In this document: positions 7,009 through 16,393 of the stretch, piece by piece
Layout: the number at the start of each line of letters is the position of its first letter
Numbering within the stretch: the stretch's first letter is position 1
From: Brevibacillus laterosporus LMG 15441
GTDB taxonomy: Bacteria; Bacillota; Bacilli; Brevibacillales; Brevibacillaceae
Direction of reading: 5' to 3'
NCBI RefSeq assembly: GCF_000219535.2
Contig: NZ_CP007806.1
Span: 1,646,501 to 1,710,500 of the forward strand
Length of the DNA stretch: 64,000 nucleotides
Made by a program: the position numbers and the translations under genes
The notes under the pieces: model-generated
Database searches by the model: none
What the model saw: only the letters and a program-made list of their open reading frames with translations
What the model was told of the DNA's origin: nothing

Positions 7009-9423
7009 ATGAGGAAAAATCTGAATCATAAGCATAATGGACAAGAAAAAAACTCCAATTATTCTCACGTAGAACATCAAGATAACGAAATTGTAACGAA
7101 AACTTGCTGTGGTGAACAGGGGCAGCATTCCCATGCAGATCACCATCAGCACGAGCATTGTCAAGATGCAGGTCACTCGCATCAAGAACATCATCACAAA
7201 AATCATAGTCACGATCACGAACATCAGAAACACACTCATCACGGCCATAATCATGCTGAACATTCACACGCTACAGGATGCTGTTCAGCCCAACATGAAA
7301 TGTCGACGAATGAATTAACCAATAAACCCGCTGCACAGGTATATCATATTGAGGGCATGGATTGCGGCTCCTGCGCATTGACGTTACAGAAGCATGTGCA
7401 GAAAAGCCTGAACATGTCTGAAGTAGAAGTAAACTTTAGCACAGCTAAAATGCGCTTAGGTAAAAAAGCTAATGTTAAACAAGTTCTCCAAGCTATTACG
7501 GAAGCGGGTTACAAAGGTACATATCAAGACGGAAATGATCGCTTGGCTAGTGTTGAACCGGAAGCTTGGTGGCGAAATGAGGCGGTTTGGCGTACGGGAA
7601 CAGCAGGTTTTTTTATTCTGGCAGGGCTTATACTGCATGCGTTCCAGTTAGAACTGCTGGGGAATAGTGCTTATGCTATAGCTATGGTGATTGCTGGATT
7701 AAAGCCATTAAAAGCCGCCTGGTATGCTCTAAAAAGCAAATCGGCCGATATGAATCTGCTGATGAGCTTAGCGGCAATAGGTGCAGCTTTTATTGGGGAA
7801 TGGTTAGAAGGGGCAACGGTTGTTTTCTTATTTGGACTTGGGAACGCTTTGCAAACCCTATCTATCAATAAAACGCGTCAATCTATCCGCTCCTTGCTAC
7901 GTTTAGCACCAAAGGAAGCGATTGTTTATAGAGGAGCCGAATGGGTTAGTATCCCAGTAAAAGATGTACTAGTTGGAGAGCGCTTGTTAATCAAAGCAGG
8001 TGAAGGAATTCCTCTTGATGGGTTTATTGTTAAAGGGATTTCAACGTTTAATCAGGCGCCGATCACTGGGGAATCCATGCCAGTTGACAAAGGCGTAGGT
8101 GACACTCTTTTTGCTGGTAGTATAAACGAAACTGATGTAGTTGAGATGGAAGTCACGAAGATCGGCTCCGATTCGACGTTAGCTCGCATCATTCATTTAG
8201 TGGAGGAAGCACAGGAGAAGAAGGCACCGACGGAGCAGTTCGTAGAGAAATTTGCTAGAATTTATACGCCCATTGTCATTGTAGTGGCCCTAGCTGTTAT
8301 TATTTTGCCTCCTTTATTTACAGGAGAGTGGCAACATTGGTTTTACCGTGGCTTGGAGCTATTGGTAATCGCTTGCCCTTGCGCCTTAGTGATTTCGACT
8401 CCAGTTGCAGTAGTGTCAGCTATTGGCAGTGCGGCACGTCATGGTGTGCTTATTAAGGGTGGAGCCGCCTTGGAGATGATTGGTCATTTAAAACAAGTGG
8501 CGTTTGATAAGACGGGTACGATCACAACTGGAAAACTACAGGTTGAAAAAATTCTTACTCTTCAGGAACGTACAGAGACAGAAATTCTTGAAAAGGCAGC
8601 CATGATCGAGCAATCCTCACATCATCCCATTGCTACAGCTATCCTGTTGCAGGCAAGGGAAAATGGGATTCTCCCGCAGAATTCTGATCATCATCAAACC
8701 ATTGTTGGTAAGGGTGCTAGTGCTACCCTGTCAGGAATCACGTATTTGGCTGGGAATGAAAAGCTGTTTATCGAATATAATGTTGAGCTTGGCCTTTTAC
8801 AAGAACAGATTAAAGAAGAGCAACAAGCTGGCAAAACGATTGTATTAGTGGGAACAACAAAAGAAATTTGGGGTGCCCTCATCATATCTGATACCATTCG
8901 CCCAACTAGCCAACAGGTGATGCAGCAATTGCAAGGCATTGGCGTAAAAACCTTGTTGCTGACGGGAGATAATGCCGGAGCGGCACAGCATATGGCTCAA
9001 AAAGTGGGGATCGGACACGTACAAGCAGGATTGTTGCCAGAGGATAAGCTGGAGGCAATAAAGGTAGCGAAAAAGCGAGAAGGTGGCACGATCGCAATGG
9101 TGGGTGACGGTATTAATGATGCCCCAGCTTTAGCTACTGCTGATGTAGGTATTGCGATGGGAGGAGCAGGGACAGATACTGCGATGGAAACAGCAGGAAT
9201 TGTATTGATGGCTGATGACCTAGAAAAATTACCATATGTAATTAGACTTAGCCAACAAGCGTTAGCGATTATCAAGCAAAACATCTATTTCTCTCTGTTG
9301 ATCAAAGCCATTGCACTACTTTTGATCATCCCAAATTGGCTCACACTGTGGATGGCCGTCATTAGCGATACAGGAGCAGCCATGATTGTTATTCTTAATA
9401 GCATGAGGCTATTGAGAAAGTAA
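7009..9423 (+). CDS. cadA: Zn/Cd/Pb-type P1B-ATPase with His-rich N-terminus
   Basis: About 804 residues. The first hundred residues carry 27 His in dense clusters plus three CC pairs, then a heavy-metal-associated domain with GMDCGSC, transmembrane helices, actuator TGES, the CPC metal-binding motif, phosphorylation site DKTGT, SSHHP (nucleotide binding) and GDGINDAPA. The DCxxC motif and CPC place it in the CadA/ZntA group that exports divalent soft metals. ATG at 7009 has GAGGTG seven bases upstream; an in-frame ATG at 6994 adds only MRCCG. The His-rich tail probably buffers or senses metal. No ArsR/CadC regulator gene is adjacent, so control is not evident. Confidence 0.93.
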   Translation: MRKNLNHKHNGQEKNSNYSHVEHQDNEIVTKTCCGEQGQHSHADHHQHEHCQDAGHSHQEHHHKNHSHDHEHQKHTHHGHNHAEHSHATGCCSAQHEMSTNELTNKPAAQVYHIEGMDCGSCALTLQKHVQKSLNMSEVEVNFSTAKMRLGKKANVKQVLQAITEAGYKGTYQDGNDRLASVEPEAWWRNEAVWRTGTAGFFILAGLILHAFQLELLGNSAYAIAMVIAGLKPLKAAWYALKSKSADMNLLMSLAAIGAAFIGEWLEGATVVFLFGLGNALQTLSINKTRQSIRSLLRLAPKEAIVYRGAEWVSIPVKDVLVGERLLIKAGEGIPLDGFIVKGISTFNQAPITGESMPVDKGVGDTLFAGSINETDVVEMEVTKIGSDSTLARIIHLVEEAQEKKAPTEQFVEKFARIYTPIVIVVALAVIILPPLFTGEWQHWFYRGLELLVIACPCALVISTPVAVVSAIGSAARHGVLIKGGAALEMIGHLKQVAFDKTGTITTGKLQVEKILTLQERTETEILEKAAMIEQSSHHPIATAILLQARENGILPQNSDHHQTIVGKGASATLSGITYLAGNEKLFIEYNVELGLLQEQIKEEQQAGKTIVLVGTTKEIWGALIISDTIRPTSQQVMQQLQGIGVKTLLLTGDNAGAAQHMAQKVGIGHVQAGLLPEDKLEAIKVAKKREGGTIAMVGDGINDAPALATADVGIAMGGAGTDTAMETAGIVLMADDLEKLPYVIRLSQQALAIIKQNIYFSLLIKAIALLLIIPNWLTLWMAVISDTGAAMIVILNSMRLLRK

Positions 9424-9542
9424 TTTACAAGAGAATAAAATTCGCTTAACGAACTGATCAATGAAGTAGACGATTGTAGCATAAACAGGGAAAAACAGGG
9501 CACTCTAGGGCTATATTCACCAAAAAGTAAGGAGTGTCCTGT

Positions 9543-9974
9543 ATGATCCAAAAATTGCGTGGACGTCGTTTTTACTTATTTATTTTGTTTGTAGCTATTT
9601 TAGAGCTATCCATGATGGGATTGCATTCATTGGAAGGAAAAAAGGCAACTCACAGCAATCAGACACATGTACTTGCTGAAGAAGTGAAGAAGCCCTCTCT
9701 TGTCGTGGAACACCAAGTAAAAGGCAATGATCTGGAATTAAAAATGATTGTTCAAGATTTCCGGTTCTCATTGGAAAACATGGGAAAAGAAAATAAAGAC
9801 GGTGAAGGCCATGTCCATTTGTATGTAGATGGGAAGAAAATAGCCAAGATTTTTGGCCCGCAATTTACCTTAGCGGATGTGGCTCCCGGAAAGCACAAAA
9901 TAGAAGTGGAATTAGCCCATAACAACCATGAATCCTATGGTGTCAAACAGACCTTTGAAATCGTAGTCAACTAA
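9543..9974 (+). CDS. Secreted or membrane-tethered protein of unknown function
   Basis: A 143-residue protein with an N-terminal hydrophobic segment (about residues 10-30) that may be a signal or anchor. The C-terminal domain contains GEGHVHLYVDGKK, LADVAPGKHKIEVEL and AHNNHE, a beta-sandwich-like pattern also seen in YtkA-like or DUF4399-like extracytoplasmic domains; I cannot name the family firmly. Clustered His residues and its place 119 bases after the metal ATPase make a metal-related role possible. ATG at 9543 is preferred over GTG at 9534, which overlaps the ribosome-binding site. Confidence 0.65.
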   Translation: MIQKLRGRRFYLFILFVAILELSMMGLHSLEGKKATHSNQTHVLAEEVKKPSLVVEHQVKGNDLELKMIVQDFRFSLENMGKENKDGEGHVHLYVDGKKIAKIFGPQFTLADVAPGKHKIEVELAHNNHESYGVKQTFEIVVN

Positions 9975-10016
9975 GCAAATGAAAAAGAGAGTCTTATGAG
10001 GCTTTCACCTACATAG

Positions 10017-10057
10017 GAAAAAGCTGTGGAGTCCATGAAGACATCCACAGCTTTTTC
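10017..10057. terminator. Bidirectional terminator
   Basis: GAAAAAGCTGTGGA (10017-10030) pairs perfectly with TCCACAGCTTTTTC (10044-10057), between two converging genes. Confidence 0.9.
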
Positions 10058-10079
10058 CTTTTCGCTCTGTCGTTCGTTA

Positions 10080-10535
10080 TTATAGGTAGTTTATGGTTAC
10101 GTGTTGTGCATCTTGAGGTAAGGTAATCACCGTAGTTGGGTAGGTAATTACTTGAAGCAGCATTGATTTTTGAGGTCGCTCTTCTACGACATGGATGACA
10201 TAAGTTCCGTCAGTCTCTTGCTGGACCTTGTCAACCTTGATAGAATAGCCACTGGTAGGGCGCTCACCAAGCGCAATGGCTACATAGGTGAGATCATTTT
10301 CATGAATCAGTCGATAGCCACCCTGTTCTTGTATATCGGCAAGCGCCAGATCTACAGAAGTGGGGTAGGAAGTAGGAGCAGTGCTAAAATCATTCATAGA
10401 TACAACTCCTTTTTGGTTAGACTGTTGAATATTGTGAGGCAAAGAGATATCCTGAGCTGTTGCAGTTGGGGTCGTGTTGATGTAGGAGATCAGGATTCCT
10501 CCCATTAGCAATAGGCCTGCTAATACATGTTTCAT
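10080..10535 (-). CDS. Secreted PrcB C-terminal-like domain protein
   Basis: A 151-residue protein with a cleavable signal peptide (cleavage probably after TATAQ, near residue 28). The C-terminal half matches the PrcB_C pattern: TYVAIALGERPTSGYSI, IHVVEERPQ and a closing ITYPTTVITLP. In Treponema PrcB is a subunit of a surface protease complex, and in Firmicutes the isolated domain is secreted with unknown role. It lies alone, divergent from the XPB-like gene, with a good AGGGAG ribosome-binding site. Confidence 0.7.
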   Translation of the reverse strand: MKHVLAGLLLMGGILISYINTTPTATAQDISLPHNIQQSNQKGVVSMNDFSTAPTSYPTSVDLALADIQEQGGYRLIHENDLTYVAIALGERPTSGYSIKVDKVQQETDGTYVIHVVEERPQKSMLLQVITYPTTVITLPQDAQHVTINYL

Positions 10536-10590
10536 TCTCTATCCCTCCTATGATTTCCTCCATCTACCGTTACGAATAGAGGTGAGCTTT

Positions 10591-12546
10591 GTGAATTTAT
10601 ATAAATGTCTGGATATGTTGTCAGAACGTACAATGGAAGAGATTATCCAGGAACAGAACCGGCGATTAAACATCAAATGCGGCAAATCTTTAATGAACCG
10701 ACTACAGGATGCAAGCTTCTGTCAATCATTATGGAAAGCACTCACAGAGCACGAGCGTCAAGCAGTGTCTCTTTTTTATACAAATGCGCAACAGGGATTT
10801 ATACGTAAGCGTGAATTTGAGACAATTACTCAGCAAGATATTCTGTTAACAGCAGGTCTTACAAAGCTACGTCGACTAGGTATTATTTATACGGTTCGAA
10901 AAATGTGGAGCGAGATAGGCTATATGATGCCATTCGAATTACGTAAAAATATATACGCCTTTAGTAGCCTTACACACAAAAAAGGGATAGAACCATCAGT
11001 AAAAGAGGAAGCCATCCCGCATGTATTTTCCTATTCACTTCCAGCAGGGCGCGGTATCCATATGGATATGCTTGCCTTTCTGCTGTTTTTAAGAGAACAA
11101 TCGGTTTCTCTTACACAAAAAAATGGAATACCCCGGCGAATGCTCCTCAAATGGATGGATCGCATTTCTTTGAGAGATGAACATATGCGGGGGTGGTTTT
11201 CTAGTCTTTTGCCGTCTGAAGTAAAGGTAGATGATCAAACGCCCGTTTCTTTTCTCTTTGATCTATCCTTACGAATGCGGCTTGTCTATTTACAAGATAA
11301 AAGAATTTGCCTGCATCCCGCAATATTAAATGATTGGTTACGAAAGAAAAATGTGGAACAGCTTGAGGATATCAAAACAAACTTATTACGATACTATGCG
11401 CCAAAGGAGTCATGGCAAGAAGGATTTCTATTTGAATTGCAATTACTGGATAAAGAATGGTACAGGATAGATGAGATTCTTTCTAAGCTAACGAAGATAG
11501 GTTATAGGCTACCAGAACAGGCCCAGGAGCAATTGAAAAAGACCTGGTTACATCCTTTGCTTGGTTTTGGACTCATTCAATTAGGCGAAGATAATGAACA
11601 AAACCTGTGGATTCGCCATAATCCCTATCATCAGGATCAGGGGGATCATCAGCCTAAATGGTATTTGGATTCGACTGGTGAAGTCATGGTTCCTCCGGGT
11701 ATGATGTTAGCTCAGCTTTGGGAGCTAAGCCGTTTGGGAGAAATGAATGTAGCTGGGGATTTTATTACCTGCAATGTAACCTCCCAACGTGTGCAGACCT
11801 ACTTATCAACAGGAGGAAGTGTTGACCAAATCCTTCAATTTTTCCACGAGCATACAGCCCATCCAGTGCCGGACTCTGTTGCTCAACTCCTCATAAAATG
11901 GTCAGAGGACGCGAAACAGCTCTCCTATGAAAAGGTGATTCGGTTTAAAACAACCAGCCCTGCATTGTTAGCTGAATTACGTGATATAGGAATTCTTGCC
12001 CCGTTTATATCGGAGGTCATTTCGCCTGTAGCTTTTTTACTTCCTGAAAGTAAATTGGAGGAATTTATCTCCTTGCTTAGGGAATGTGGGTATGAGCCGC
12101 AGTCAGGGGAAATCCGTCGTTTCCAGGCTTTAGGCTCCCATTTCGATGAGGCTCACTCGGATAACAATCTCATTCCATCAGAGATAAACCTAGATAGTGA
12201 AGGCTTTTTCCCCTTGGTAACAGCCTTTCTTGATTTCAAGGTTGAAAATGTTTTTCCTGATGTCGGTGAAGCCATCCCGGGTCTATCAGCCTTACCAAAA
12301 ATGTGGACGGAACATTATCAAGGCTATCATCCAAATACGATACGCCTGATGCTAAAACGAGCACAGGAGCTTCGATTAGAGGTACAATGCCAAACCCATC
12401 GACAAGATGAATGGACGGGCAGAGTACAGGAAGTGGAATTGGAACATGGGTACTGGCAAGTACGTATGATGTCAAAAGATAAATTTTGGAAAGAAAAAGT
12501 GGATGAGATATCACGGCTACGTATCCTGATTCCAGCATATTTATAG
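10591..12546 (+). CDS. XPB-helicase-associated domain protein, no ATPase motifs
   Basis: A large soluble protein (about 651 residues) with GTG start at 10591 after GAGGTG; the upstream GTG used by the longest frame is part of that site. The segment around PALLAELRDIGILAPFISE and VAFLLPESKLEEFISLLRECGYEP resembles the helicase-associated domain of XPB/Ssl2-type proteins, and the last 100 residues look like a WYL-like small fold. I see no Walker A, DEAD/DEAH or other helicase motifs, so it is probably a non-catalytic DNA-transaction or regulatory factor. Such proteins are annotated in Brevibacillus and Paenibacillus relatives without known function. It precedes ricF by 102 bases. Confidence 0.65.
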   Translation: MNLYKCLDMLSERTMEEIIQEQNRRLNIKCGKSLMNRLQDASFCQSLWKALTEHERQAVSLFYTNAQQGFIRKREFETITQQDILLTAGLTKLRRLGIIYTVRKMWSEIGYMMPFELRKNIYAFSSLTHKKGIEPSVKEEAIPHVFSYSLPAGRGIHMDMLAFLLFLREQSVSLTQKNGIPRRMLLKWMDRISLRDEHMRGWFSSLLPSEVKVDDQTPVSFLFDLSLRMRLVYLQDKRICLHPAILNDWLRKKNVEQLEDIKTNLLRYYAPKESWQEGFLFELQLLDKEWYRIDEILSKLTKIGYRLPEQAQEQLKKTWLHPLLGFGLIQLGEDNEQNLWIRHNPYHQDQGDHQPKWYLDSTGEVMVPPGMMLAQLWELSRLGEMNVAGDFITCNVTSQRVQTYLSTGGSVDQILQFFHEHTAHPVPDSVAQLLIKWSEDAKQLSYEKVIRFKTTSPALLAELRDIGILAPFISEVISPVAFLLPESKLEEFISLLRECGYEPQSGEIRRFQALGSHFDEAHSDNNLIPSEINLDSEGFFPLVTAFLDFKVENVFPDVGEAIPGLSALPKMWTEHYQGYHPNTIRLMLKRAQELRLEVQCQTHRQDEWTGRVQEVELEHGYWQVRMMSKDKFWKEKVDEISRLRILIPAYL

Positions 12547-12648
12547 GAAAGCCAAGTAAAAAATGTGTGATGTTTAAATCTTTCCTGTGCCTCCATGAGG
12601 GGTTTCGTGCTAAAATAATAGTAGGTTTGCCTGTAAAGGAGGTAAAAC

Positions 12649-13113
12649 ATGATAGATATACCAAGTGAATTAGATATGGCTAGCTTGTTGTATGAGGCTG
12701 ATCATTTAGCCATTATGATAAATGAATCACAAGAAGTGAATGATTATTTACAAACGAAGCAAGCTATGGAAAATGACGAGAAAGTCTTACTATATATCCA
12801 GCGCTTTGAGCGTAAAAAGCTAGACTATGAAGAAGTGCAACGTTTTGGTAAGTACCACCCAGATTTCCACAAGGTAATGGCTGAGATAAGAGAATTAAAG
12901 CAGTCTTATGAAGCGTTGCCAACTGTTCGTGAATTTAAGAAAGCAGAAGCAAGCTTAGATCAGCTATTGTATCAAGTAGGTCGTGTTATAGCTGATTCTG
13001 TATCAGAGAGTGTTAAAGTTCCTAGCAATAACCCCATTATGGAGGCAATGGCCAGCGGTTGCGGTACTGGTGGCAGCTGTGGTTGCGGTAATAAAGAAAA
13101 GAAACACGCTTAA
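12649..13113 (+). CDS. ricF: RicF (YlbF), Y-complex iron-sulfur protein
   Basis: A 154-residue helical protein of the YlbF/YmcA family with YEEVQRFGKYHPDFHKVM, and a Cys-rich tail with C138, C144 and C146 (GCGTGGSCGCG). In B. subtilis RicA, RicF and RicT form a complex that binds [4Fe-4S] clusters through such Cys and stimulates RNase Y cleavage, affecting competence, biofilm and sporulation. The conserved Cys tail distinguishes it from other DUF964 proteins. The start follows AAAGGAGGT. The next gene is ylbG, as in B. subtilis. Confidence 0.9.
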   Translation: MIDIPSELDMASLLYEADHLAIMINESQEVNDYLQTKQAMENDEKVLLYIQRFERKKLDYEEVQRFGKYHPDFHKVMAEIRELKQSYEALPTVREFKKAEASLDQLLYQVGRVIADSVSESVKVPSNNPIMEAMASGCGTGGSCGCGNKEKKHA

Positions 13114-13136
13114 TGAAAAATACGACAGCGCTCATA

Positions 13137-13167
13137 AAACTACGTCTTTTAGCAAAAGACGTAGTTT
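13137..13167. other. Perfect 14-bp hairpin between ricF and ylbG
   Basis: AAACTACGTCTTTT (13137-13150) and AAAAGACGTAGTTT (13154-13167) are exact complements around a 3-base loop. No U-run follows, so classic intrinsic termination is doubtful; it may stabilise the ricF mRNA end or partially attenuate ylbG. Confidence 0.6.
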
Positions 13168-13217
13168 GAGCCTGATTACATAGGATTGTCAGTAGAGGAA
13201 GGAGTTTTCAGGGCACG

Positions 13218-13589
13218 ATGAGACTGAAAAGATTGGGAGTAGCTGTTTGGATTAAAAATCCTCGTGTTGCGAAGAATTTACGAAAATTCGGCACCATTCA
13301 TTACGTATCCAAAAGACTCAATTACGTTGCCATGTATGTGGATGCCGAAGAAATTGAGCAAGTGATATCACAATTAGAACGGCTTCACTTTGTACTAAAG
13401 GTAGAACGTTCACATCGCCATGAAATCCCAACTGAGTATAACAATGCGAAGCCGGATAAAGCGAAGGAATTTGACTATCAATTAGAGAAAAATCAACTGA
13501 TGGCTTTGGCTGAATCATTAATCAGCGATAATACATCTATCGCCAAATCGGAGCATCCGGCAGCAAAGCCTATCCCGGTTCAAAGCTAG
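13218..13589 (+). CDS. ylbG: YlbG family protein (DUF2129)
   Basis: A 123-residue cytosolic protein. The first 90 residues match the YlbG/UPF0298 family, with VAVWIKNPRVAKNLRKFG and YVSKRLNYVAMYVD. Function is unknown; conserved adjacency to ricF suggests a linked role. The start has GAAGGAG at a rather long 13-base spacing. The C-terminal extension (about residues 85-123) is polar and not part of the usual roughly 90-residue family core. Confidence 0.88.
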   Translation: MRLKRLGVAVWIKNPRVAKNLRKFGTIHYVSKRLNYVAMYVDAEEIEQVISQLERLHFVLKVERSHRHEIPTEYNNAKPDKAKEFDYQLEKNQLMALAESLISDNTSIAKSEHPAAKPIPVQS

Positions 13590-13621
13590 CTAGCAGAGCT
13601 TTTGATTGTAAAACATAAAGG

Positions 13622-13668
13622 GGCTTTTCTCATCCAATCAGTTCGTTGTGATGGGAAAAGTCTTTTTT
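13622..13668 (+). terminator. Terminator of ylbG
   Basis: GGCTTTTCTCATC (13622-13634) pairs with GATGGGAAAAGTC (13650-13662) using two G-U pairs, followed by T6. Confidence 0.82.
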
Positions 13669-13854
13669 ATTCTTCTTCATGTTGTCCTGGTGAAGGCGCG
13701 AGTAAATAAATAGTGAACTTTGTTTCACTTTTTTGTAATTGGGCCACGTGGTATGATAAGGAAATAAGGTTTAAGGTAAGGTAAAATATTACAGCTTTGT
13801 TTGAATGCGCTTACAATTATATGGACAAAGAGAGAGCGAGGGGACAAAGACAGG

Positions 13855-14616
13855 ATGAAACTAGATATTAACTGCGATATGGGAGAGATGTTTGGGCGTC
13901 ATCGACTTGATGAAGATATGGGAATTTTACGCTGGATTACATCGGTCAATATTGCTTGTGGCTTTCACTCTGGGGACCCGCATGTGATATGCCGTACGGT
14001 TGAAGCAGCACTGAAGCAGGGTGTAAAAATAGGAGCTCATCCCGGTTACCCTGACGTTCATGGGTTTGGTCGTCGTTCCATGAATTTGTCCATGCGCGAA
14101 GTATATGAGCTGGTGTTATATCAGGTGTCTGCTTTGGAAGGAATTACAAGAGCACTGGGAGGCACATTGCATCATGTGAAGCTGCATGGAGCTCTGTACA
14201 ATGAAGCAGCGGAGCGGCCAGAATTAGCAGAAGCAGTTGTTCGCGCTATTACGGATATTCGAGAGGATTTAATCTTGTACGCATTATCAGGAAGCTCGTT
14301 GGTTCAGGTCGGGCTAGAGCATGGGCTGTATGTAGCGGAAGAAGTATTTGCAGATCGAGCATACCTGCCGAATGGGCGATTAGCCCCCCGAGAATTGGAA
14401 GGAAGCATTTTAATTAGCAAGGAGGAGCAATTGCAGCAGGCAAGTCAGCTCGTAAAAGAACAACGGGTACGAACGGTAGATGGCAGTGTCATTGAATTAG
14501 CCGCAGATACGCTTTGCATTCATAGAGAAAGTCCTGATTGCATACATGTTCTAAAGGAATTGCATCGTTGGGCGCAGCAAAACGAGGTTTGTCTAGAGGC
14601 GGTTGCTGTGTGTTAA
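13855..14616 (+). CDS. pxpA: 5-oxoprolinase subunit PxpA (LamB/YcsF family)
   Basis: A 253-residue protein beginning [16 protein letters not shown], the family hallmark, with [18 protein letters not shown] and VKLHGALYN. PxpA works with PxpB and PxpC to hydrolyse 5-oxo-L-proline to glutamate with ATP. No pxpB or pxpC lies nearby, so partners must be elsewhere if the pathway is complete. The ATG at 13855 is chosen because the conserved family N-terminus starts there; an extended -10 (TGGTATGAT, about 13750) lies upstream. The following hairpin ends the unit. Confidence 0.9.
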   Translation: MKLDINCDMGEMFGRHRLDEDMGILRWITSVNIACGFHSGDPHVICRTVEAALKQGVKIGAHPGYPDVHGFGRRSMNLSMREVYELVLYQVSALEGITRALGGTLHHVKLHGALYNEAAERPELAEAVVRAITDIREDLILYALSGSSLVQVGLEHGLYVAEEVFADRAYLPNGRLAPRELEGSILISKEEQLQQASQLVKEQRVRTVDGSVIELAADTLCIHRESPDCIHVLKELHRWAQQNEVCLEAVAVC

Positions 14617-14626
14617 TTTAGAAAAG

Positions 14627-14647
14627 GGCGACTTAGGTCGCCTTTCT
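14627..14647 (+). terminator. Short terminator after pxpA
   Basis: GGCGAC (14627-14632) and GTCGCC (14637-14642) flank a TTAG loop, followed by TTTCT. Small but GC-rich; its position supports the hydrolase start lying after it. Confidence 0.6.
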
Positions 14648-14656
14648 AGCCACGGG

Positions 14657-16177
14657 GTGATATTTCTGAAAAATAAGTTAATTCATTCTTTACGGCATAC
14701 ACTATTGAAAACGATGGCTCCTTTTATAGGAGGTGGAAGTAGCCCTTCGTCCCTTTTTATTCCAGAAGCGCGCAATGTTACAGTGAAAACCTTTGATGGC
14801 AAAGCAGGGAATTGGCTTACTACTAAAAATCCTGTTCAATACCAAGCAGCTATTGTGCAGGGAAATGATAGCTTGGCTCCCTTAGCGTGGGGGGACCCGA
14901 TGCAGGGGACGGGCTGGTATCACATGTATAAGCCGGGAGAGATTACAGGAAAGCAGATCAATGGCATGCTAGATGATGCCAAATTTCTGATCCGTATCCC
15001 AGATGATTGGAATGGAAAATTAGTGGTGGCTGGAGTACCGGCGACACGTAATGAAACATCAACCGATTTATTATTCAGTGATTATGTTCTAGGACAAGGC
15101 TACGCTTTTGTGGCTATTGATAAAGGAACTCAGGGGAAGTGTGATCCAAATGATCCGTTAGCAAAAGTGAAGAATGCACTGATAGCAAAGGACGACAGCA
15201 TAGCGAAATGGCATAGGTGCTTTCGACAGGTAACAAAAGTAGCTCAGGATTACTTAACCACTCATCATCAAGAGCAGTTGATTTCCAGCAAGGACGACCG
15301 CAATCCGGCTCATGGTTTACTGACTAAACATTATCGGGTTCCTACCTATGCTATGGGGATTTCTAACGGTGGCTATGTAGTGAGGTATGCACTGGAACAT
15401 GATGATCCCCAATTAACGGGAGAGCCAGCTCTATTTGATGGAGGACTAGAGCTGGAAGGAGTGATGTGGCAAGCAGAGGCTCCGAATTTGATTAGCTCGC
15501 TCACCACCGTTGTACAACATGCCTATGCTGCCATATATGGCACAGGGGACGGACAAAAGCAGGCACGCACATGTATCTATGAGGCTGGAATGCCAGTAGG
15601 CTCTGAAAAATTATGGGCATATTATGATCAGCTCTATTGGTTTGTTAGCCTAAATATTTATCGAGATAAGTTCGATCCCACCGCTCCTAATCGCTTGGCT
15701 TGGCAGGATTATCTCTGCTTTGATCAAACCGGCCTGCGTGACCGAAGCTATGACCATATTTTTGCTTCTTATGATTATAAAAAAAGACCTACATCGGTCA
15801 AACAAGCAGTTCAGCCAATTGCAAATACCGGACGGATACACGCGCCGCTTATTTCAGTTGCTGGAACGTGGGACGCTTTGATTTTTCCCGATCTGCATGC
15901 AAAGGCTTATGCAAAATTAATCCAGCAGGCAGGGCAAGCGAGTAAGCATCGGTTGTACATGATTGAACAAGCGAATCATGTGGACGGTCTGGTTTGGAGT
16001 AAGGTTGATCCTGAGCATGAATTACAGCCAATGCTACCTTATGCACACCAATGTTTTGATTTATTGGTCGAATGGGTGGAAAAAGGAATAAGTCCTCCTG
16101 CTAGTAAAAGCATATCGACACCACTTCATCCAGCGCATGTAATTGATGTAGTGACTGGAGAAGAAAGGGAACCATAG
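14657..16177 (+). CDS. Alpha/beta hydrolase, tannase / hydroxybutyrate-oligomer-hydrolase-like
   Basis: About 506 residues. [13 protein letters not shown] near the N-terminus is typical of this large esterase group, and a plausible triad is visible: S236 in GISNGG, D406 in GTWDALIF and H441 in ANHVDGL. The GxSNGG elbow resembles 3-hydroxybutyrate oligomer hydrolases and tannase-like enzymes, so an ester substrate is likely; which one is open. I see no signal peptide. The start is uncertain: GTG at 14657 lacks a site, CTG at 14666 has GGGGTGA five bases before it, and the frame extends into pxpA. Confidence 0.68.
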   Translation: MIFLKNKLIHSLRHTLLKTMAPFIGGGSSPSSLFIPEARNVTVKTFDGKAGNWLTTKNPVQYQAAIVQGNDSLAPLAWGDPMQGTGWYHMYKPGEITGKQINGMLDDAKFLIRIPDDWNGKLVVAGVPATRNETSTDLLFSDYVLGQGYAFVAIDKGTQGKCDPNDPLAKVKNALIAKDDSIAKWHRCFRQVTKVAQDYLTTHHQEQLISSKDDRNPAHGLLTKHYRVPTYAMGISNGGYVVRYALEHDDPQLTGEPALFDGGLELEGVMWQAEAPNLISSLTTVVQHAYAAIYGTGDGQKQARTCIYEAGMPVGSEKLWAYYDQLYWFVSLNIYRDKFDPTAPNRLAWQDYLCFDQTGLRDRSYDHIFASYDYKKRPTSVKQAVQPIANTGRIHAPLISVAGTWDALIFPDLHAKAYAKLIQQAGQASKHRLYMIEQANHVDGLVWSKVDPEHELQPMLPYAHQCFDLLVEWVEKGISPPASKSISTPLHPAHVIDVVTGEEREP

Positions 16178-16203
16178 GGGTGAGATGAAAAATATCAGTA
16201 ACA

Positions 16204-16256
16204 AAGAAACGCAGCGTATTTCCTGTCCGTATGCAGGTTTATTCTGCGTTTCTTCT
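16204..16256 (+). terminator. Terminator of the hydrolase gene
   Basis: AAGAAACGCAG (16204-16214) pairs with CTGCGTTTCTT (16244-16254), enclosing a CCTG/CAGG inner stem and followed by a T-rich stretch. Confidence 0.75.
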
Positions 16257-16393
16257 TATTTTTTAGAAATGATGCCACACAGTAGAAATCGACTATGTTA
16301 CAATCTGTAAAGAAGTTTCTTGCATTAGCCGATTGTACCAGTAGAGGAATTATTATTCAGCTTTGGCTTGGGAAGTAGTGGGGAGAGTTCTAC

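Noticed and set aside
7109-7318. Alternative frames across the His-rich tail of the metal ATPase
   Set aside because: Repetitive CAT/CAC codons open several shadow frames; only the frame leading into the HMA domain makes sense.
13801-13854. Extended N-terminus of PxpA from 13801
   Set aside because: The family N-terminus begins exactly at [11 protein letters not shown]; the extra codons have no counterpart.
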